A model generated the notes under the pieces. That model was not told the DNA's origin. It ran no database searches and saw only the letters and a program-made list of their open reading frames with translations. Below, in pieces: positions 59,301 through 64,000 of a stretch of 64,000 nucleotides of DNA (its first letter is position 1; each line of letters starts with the position of its first letter). The translations under genes were made by a program, and so were the position numbers. The stretch comes from Lineus longissimus. Its lineage: Eukaryota > Nemertea > Pilidiophora > Heteronemertea > Lineidae. The stretch spans positions 19,222,599 to 19,286,598 of the forward strand of contig NC_088309.1 of NCBI RefSeq assembly GCF_910592395.1. Reading direction: 5' to 3'.

Positions 59301-62300
59301 GATTGAAAATATGAGCTTGATTCATGACTATAATTATGGGGAGTGAGGTCACTGTCAGACTGCTTTTTTAGAGTGTCAAGGAGCACAAACTGCTGGTCCT
59401 GTTTCTGATTCGAGAAAATTGTAATAAATAGATCATGCGTGTCAGTAAAATGAAGTAGAAACACCTTCCCTTCACCTCCCCCCCTCCCTTGGGTCCGGCC
59501 CAGAAAATGTTTGAACAAAACTTAGTTACCTCGAGGTTACTCATGGCCCGGTCCTGACTCCTCATCAGCTCCGCCATCATTGACGGATTCTGCGCCATCT
59601 CCATCATCTGTCGCATCATGTCAGAGTTGTTCAACATGTGACCGATTTCAGGATTACGCTGCAAAAGATACTCAAACAGTCACTTTAAAGGCTAAAACGG
59701 AACCAAAACAGTCTGATAGTCTGCACATATACGTAAGAACTTCAAAAATATAAATCAAAATCTAGACTAGGTCCTCTCAATTCCAGGAAATATGTGCCGT
59801 TTAACAGTGTGTGCACTGACAGAATCCGATAACAGTAAGAGTTAGAAGTTGTGCGATTGCCAAGGTTGTCGGTAGGTTTCTTGATGTCCACAGATCACGA
59901 TCCTTCGTCATTCGATTCGGAAGCGGATGCCTTACCACTATTATGACATAAAATAGTTTAAATAACAAATTATTCTTACCTCAGTTAGCTCTCTCATCTG
60001 TGGGTTACTCATAATGATTTCTCGCATGACGTCCGGGTTTTCCATTAACTGCTGAACAATAGGGTTGCTCATCATCTGTCGCACCATATCTGGGTTCTGC
60101 AACATCTGAAATAAAACACAAAATTCAAAGACAAACCATTGATGAGTGGTCGAAATTTTAAGTTTTTTTCTGTGTGGTTGTCAGAAGGGCAAGTGTTCTA
60201 AGATGCCTGCTTGTGGGTCAGAATTGGACAGTTGCCCTGCAAAAGGTTTTGGTAGAACTGAAGAGTTTTTTACGAGTATGTTGCCCACAGAACAACCTTT
60301 TTACAAAAGTAACTTGCCCGTCTGATCATTTGGTTGTCCAGGGCAAGCAGACAAGTGGGAAAATCAAACCCTGAAGTAGGTGTTTCCTTTACGTTTGCAG
60401 CTAAGCCTTGGTGGGGTGTAAAGTACAGTGGAACCCCGGTCGGCGACCACCTCAGTAACGCGACCACCCCGCGAACACGACCAAAATTCTCCGGTCCCGA
60501 ATGGTTTTCTCTCTAATTCTCATTAACTGGCCCTCGCTAACACGACCACCCCGGTACCCAGACCGCGACCACCAGCTTGGTCGGTCCCAAACTGCAAATT
60601 AACCCCGCTAACGCGACCATGAGGCCTAATTGCCGTAATCAACCATGACCGCATCGTATCAATTGGCACCTTCTCGCAAATCCGTGTTGATAGTTAGCAC
60701 CTCGAACACAATGACCATGGGAATCCATATGAAAATAAATGATGTGTAAGTGAGTTTGATCAAATGTAAGCGCAAATAAAATGAAGAATAAACTTTCTTT
60801 TCGACTCACGGTTTGTTTTTCATCATTTAGTATTAAATGATGTCAAGAGGCATGCACACGTAGTTTTTAGGACAAATAAATTATGTTGATTAGTAAGAGT
60901 ACCGACACTCAAAGTAAAGAATGCTTACTACGTCGTAATATTGATAAAATACGTTTTTAAAAAGATGATTTAATCAGTACCAGTTCAAATTGGCTGAAGT
61001 TAAAGCAGGAAGACATCAGGAATAATTCTCAACATCTTCTCACATCACCTCTCTGTTAGCGGGAATATTAGCTTGACATCAAGAAGGGCAGCTGCCGATG
61101 GTGTGAATGACATGCTTGCTCTAATTAGCATGCTCAAGTTTTAATGTAATGTTTGGTCTAATTAGCTCTCGTCAGTTTATTTACTCATTTACATAAGTTG
61201 TAAATTAAACGCAAAACACTCAAGAAAATGATTTTTTATTCGTGATATACACACAAATTATCGAATCACCCGGTGGCGTAGTCATTAATGCATGTCAATG
61301 TACACACAGCATATCTGCTAGGACGATGTTTTGGCGGGAAAACCTACTTATGATTCTTAAATTCACTAACGCGACCACCCCGGTAACACGACCACTTCGG
61401 CTTAGTCCCTTGGGAGGTCGTGTTACCGGGGTTCCACTGTAATCTGTATTTCATAGCTAAAAATCAAGAATAGTAGTCAGCCAATCAATACAGCTGCCTG
61501 CCAGAGATTGAAAAGCAATGAAGTACCTCTCTCTGCATCCTTTCCTGCAAGTTTCCGAATTGTTGAGATCCTAGACCAAGACCCTGCAAGCCCTGCAGAC
61601 CACCTAAACTGCCAAGACCGAATGGAGTCGCATCAACGTTTGGTCGCTGTTGTGACTAGAAATGAAGAGGTAAATCTGGGTAATAAAAGAATCAAGAGGG
61701 ACTGCAAGGGTTGCTGGTGCCATAGTCAACAGTCGTTACTGTCCGCTATTCCCCATGGTCATTTCAGTAATTTTCCTGTGATTTTTAGACTAGAAGCCAC
61801 TAAAGCCACAACGCCATGACTTCTAATTGCAATTCAACCAATCAGTGGCTTTATTCCAGGCAAACAACTATGGCGACGTCATCATGTTTTGTCCCAGGTT
61901 GTAGCGATAAAAATCGCTTGCTGGCAGGGCACAAGGCAAAACCAGACTCAAAAAAAATTTCAAGCACTATTCCACATTGCACTGTATAGCAAACATGACA
62001 CCAGCCACGATTCGTTCACCTAAACCATTCTGGCACACAGTCTTATAGATCGGATCTATTCTTCGACCCCAGGCCAAATGTATCGAACGAACCAGTTCCA
62101 CTTTTCTCAAGGCATACACTGCCACGCCAACGCTCATTTGAAATCAAACGACAAGCACACCATCGATGCTAGCTCTTGCTTTGTTATGATACATATCACA
62201 GCTTCAAAGTTGAAACAAATCAATACAATTCATTTATGTTATCTGATGAACTTTCTGGAACATTCCAACAAAACACATTTTCATGAAACGTACCGGTGAC

Positions 62301-63731
62301 AAATGAATTATTGAATAAGTGAATGTTTCAGCACCCACACTAGACAAGCTGATGCTGGAGATAAGGCTGACCTTTCTCAAAGTTTAACCCTTCTCACCAC
62401 TGCAACTGACGTGTAACAACTGATGACAACAAATGACATAATAATCTACAAACCATACAATTTGTCACTTATAACTGGGTTTAATCTGTCATCAAATGGA
62501 ACGCCTGAGGGCAAACGTGTTTTTTACATAAATTTAAAAAAATGCCATTGTTTAGTTTTTTTATGGTTATTTGAAAAAGATAAAATCGTGTAAAGTACTC
62601 TATGCTAAGAAATGTCAGAAACACTTTGAAGGTGCTAATGTCTGGTATGCTACTCTGCTGAATGATATCAGAAATGAATTGAGTGTTGCTCACTTTGGAG
62701 TTGAGCAGCAAGTGACAAAAATTAAGCTGTAGCACTTACTCGCGCAAGCACCGTGCTAGTAATCACACTCGCTAATAATTCGAGATCAATGAATATACCT
62801 TATGATGACACACAGGTGTATCAACAAACATGTAATCAATATCAAGTGGAGTTCTTTTTGTTTATATTTTTTGTACATGCAGGAATGAGAGCACCATTTC
62901 AATTGATTCTACTTCCAGAAGAATCTTCAATAAACACCACCGAGGCTTTAACTGATTTGCGTTACAAAGGTCTGTAATTATGTAATCGTGTCATTGTTTT
63001 GATATTCCAGAACTTTCTTCTTGTTCTACACTGACCATGATTGATTCTTTGATAGGTTCATGAACAATTCTGTATCATTGCCTAGAGGTATAATGGTCAT
63101 ACAATGATACGTGCAGACAGAAAGGGGTATAAACACTCCCTTGTACCAACCATGGAGGATGTGCCACTGATGAGTAGGCAATTAGGGGGATATTCTTTCA
63201 TTGAGTCGAGTCGGGGTGGGCAGCTCTACATAGCGCTTTTCCAAGGAACTTATGCTCAAAGTGCCAAGGCATTCCGGTACTACTCTAGGATGAATTGTTC
63301 TGTAACTTACCAAAGATGGCCCAGTTGTTGTACTTGACTGTGCAGCTTGTTCTTGCGCCTGTTAAAGACAGAATATAAGGCTCGTGAATGAGGAGTGGTA
63401 GGACCTAGAACTCAAATATGAAGAAACAGCACGGATGGAGAGTCTAAGTATAATGGTGTAGCTGCAAATACAAACAAGCCTATTATTTCTGGACGCATTA
63501 AAATTAGGGAAGGTTACGAAGACACTGGATCGTGACCTTTACACTACAGTGGTCCTGCAAAGTGGCGCTACTTACCCGATTGGCTGATTTGATAACCAAG
63601 TGAACGGTGAGACCATCTTTTATTCCGTGCTGCTTTAAAGATTCGTCATCTTTCAAGATTTTTCCGGCGAAGATCAGACAGAGCTGTTCAATGGGTGTGT
63701 CTTCAAACTTTGCAGAAATTATTGTCTTGAA
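56348..63731 (-). CDS. UBQLN: Ubiquilin, missing the first coding exon (543 aa in window)
   Basis: Twelve exons on the minus strand: 63731-63576, 63358-63311, 61655-61527, 60105-59980, 59658-59530, 59271-59154, 59012-58857, 58497-58274, 58071-57956, 57613-57352, 57149-57062, 56427-56348 (stop 56350-56348), all in phase. They encode the second half of the UBL domain ([34 protein letters not shown]), two STI1-type blocks rich in NP and Met ([40 protein letters not shown]; later [19 protein letters not shown]), a conserved [12 protein letters not shown] linker, a Thr/Ser-rich tract (about 87 residues in one exon) and a C-terminal UBA domain ([22 protein letters not shown]). Family role: shuttles ubiquitylated and membrane proteins to the proteasome. 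The N-terminal exon (about 35-40 residues) must lie beyond 64000. One gene, as is usual in invertebrates, so no paralogue number is given. Confidence 0.96.
60426..61439. mobile_element. Non-autonomous pogo/Tigger-like DNA transposon, 1014 bp
   Basis: TA at 60424-60425 and 61440-61441. Terminal inverted repeats start CAGTGGAACCCCGGT at the left and complement ACCGGGGTTCCACTG at the right. Sub-terminal cgaccaccccg / gcgaccaccccggtaacacg words recur at both ends. No transposase frame was found, so it is non-autonomous. It fills most of a ubiquilin intron. Confidence 0.85.
61870..61989 (+). pseudogene. THAP-like N-terminal fragment (39 aa), weak
   Basis: A short plus-strand frame opens [16 protein letters not shown]. 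The Cys-x4-Cys pair directly after the start, followed by Lys-rich sequence and Pro, is the layout of THAP zinc fingers, but the second half (His and Cys pair, AVPTIF box) is not visible. A CCAAT word lies just upstream (caaccaatcagtggc). It is antisense in a ubiquilin intron. This may be a remnant of a P-element/THAP transposase, a first exon, or chance. Confidence 0.2.
63180..63300. repeat. Possible interspersed repeat fragment
   Basis: The stretch ctctacatagcgcttttcc ... gctcaaagtgcc resembles the recurrent 'tatagcgcttttc ... ctcaaagcgc' tail of widespread animal repeats. It ends 10 bp from the ubiquilin exon at 63311. The family could not be named. Confidence 0.25.
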
Positions 63732-64000
63732 CTGAAAGAGAGAACAAATTCAACAATAGTAAACCATCTTCATATCCACGACCAAAGTTTTAATCTGTCC
63801 TAGTGCAACAGTCTCTTGTACCTTAACCTGTTGTTGTTGATCGGTGTGCCAGTGGGGTGGCATCGCATGAATTGAATGCCATGATGTAATGTTGGGCGAT
63901 ATTGCATCGCCACGTCGTGAGAAGAGACTGCGTTGTATCGCCACTATTTAATTGGAATGAACATCATGACGTAAATGGTGATACTACGGTACGCCGAAGT
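63732..64000 (-). other. Intron of ubiquilin upstream of the first visible exon
   Basis: No coding or repeat signal that I can support. The minus-strand open frame here (63750-63944) has no ubiquilin resemblance. Confidence 0.5.

Noticed and set aside
63750-63944. 64 aa minus-strand frame as the first ubiquilin exon
   Set aside because: The sequence does not resemble a UBL start, and the conserved upstream half of the UBL is absent; the true first exon must be outside the window.

Overview
This window is nuclear DNA from an intron-rich animal, probably a marine invertebrate. The species cannot be fixed from sequence alone. The evidence is: long genes split into many short exons with GT-AG borders; AATAAA-type poly(A) signals; metazoan one-to-one genes (delta-tubulin, VPS34, MRPS11, cytochrome P450 reductase, MMAB, ubiquilin); an L2/CR1-like retrotransposon; many short TA-flanked MITEs; tRNA-derived SINEs; and frequent palindromic tacatgta words, which are common in lophotrochozoan and other marine invertebrate genomes. 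Exon borders below were worked out by hand from splice consensus, reading phase and family conservation. No gene was reduced to its track ORF.

Layout, left to right. (1) 34-2633 +: the last five exons of an unrecognised coiled-coil protein. (2) 5939-12757 -: a complete 11-exon atypical calpain of 598 residues. It starts MGCGGS (a dual-acylation signal), keeps the Cys/His/Asn triad and domain III, and lacks a penta-EF-hand domain. A 5'-truncated L2/CR1-like LINE (about 7065-8725, +) fills one of its introns. (3) 13582-15840 -: delta-tubulin, four coding exons, 448 aa. (4) 16939-26581 +: PIK3C3/VPS34, 19 exons, 911 aa, divergent from delta-tubulin across about 1.1 kb. (5) 28447-30709 -: MRPS11, six exons, 216 aa. 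(6) 34930-43200 +: NADPH-cytochrome P450 reductase, 13 coding exons, 676 aa. (7) 45.4-49.5 kb: three related minisatellite arrays with units of 54, 72 and 68 bp, between the convergent 3' ends of POR and MMAB. (8) 50044-52898 -: MMAB, 223 aa for the mitochondrial splice form, with an extra 5' exon that would give a form without the targeting peptide. (9) 56348-63731 and beyond -: ubiquilin, with its first coding exon outside the window.

The genes are housekeeping genes from unrelated pathways: autophagy lipid kinase, centriolar tubulin, mitochondrial ribosome, microsomal electron transfer, cobalamin adenosylation and proteasome shuttling. There is no operon or gene-cluster logic. The unusual material is the calpain architecture, the alternative MMAB start, two local duplications that copy splice or exon sequence (PIK3C3 intron 2; delta-tubulin intron 2), the minisatellite block, and several families of small inverted-repeat elements that make up much of many introns.
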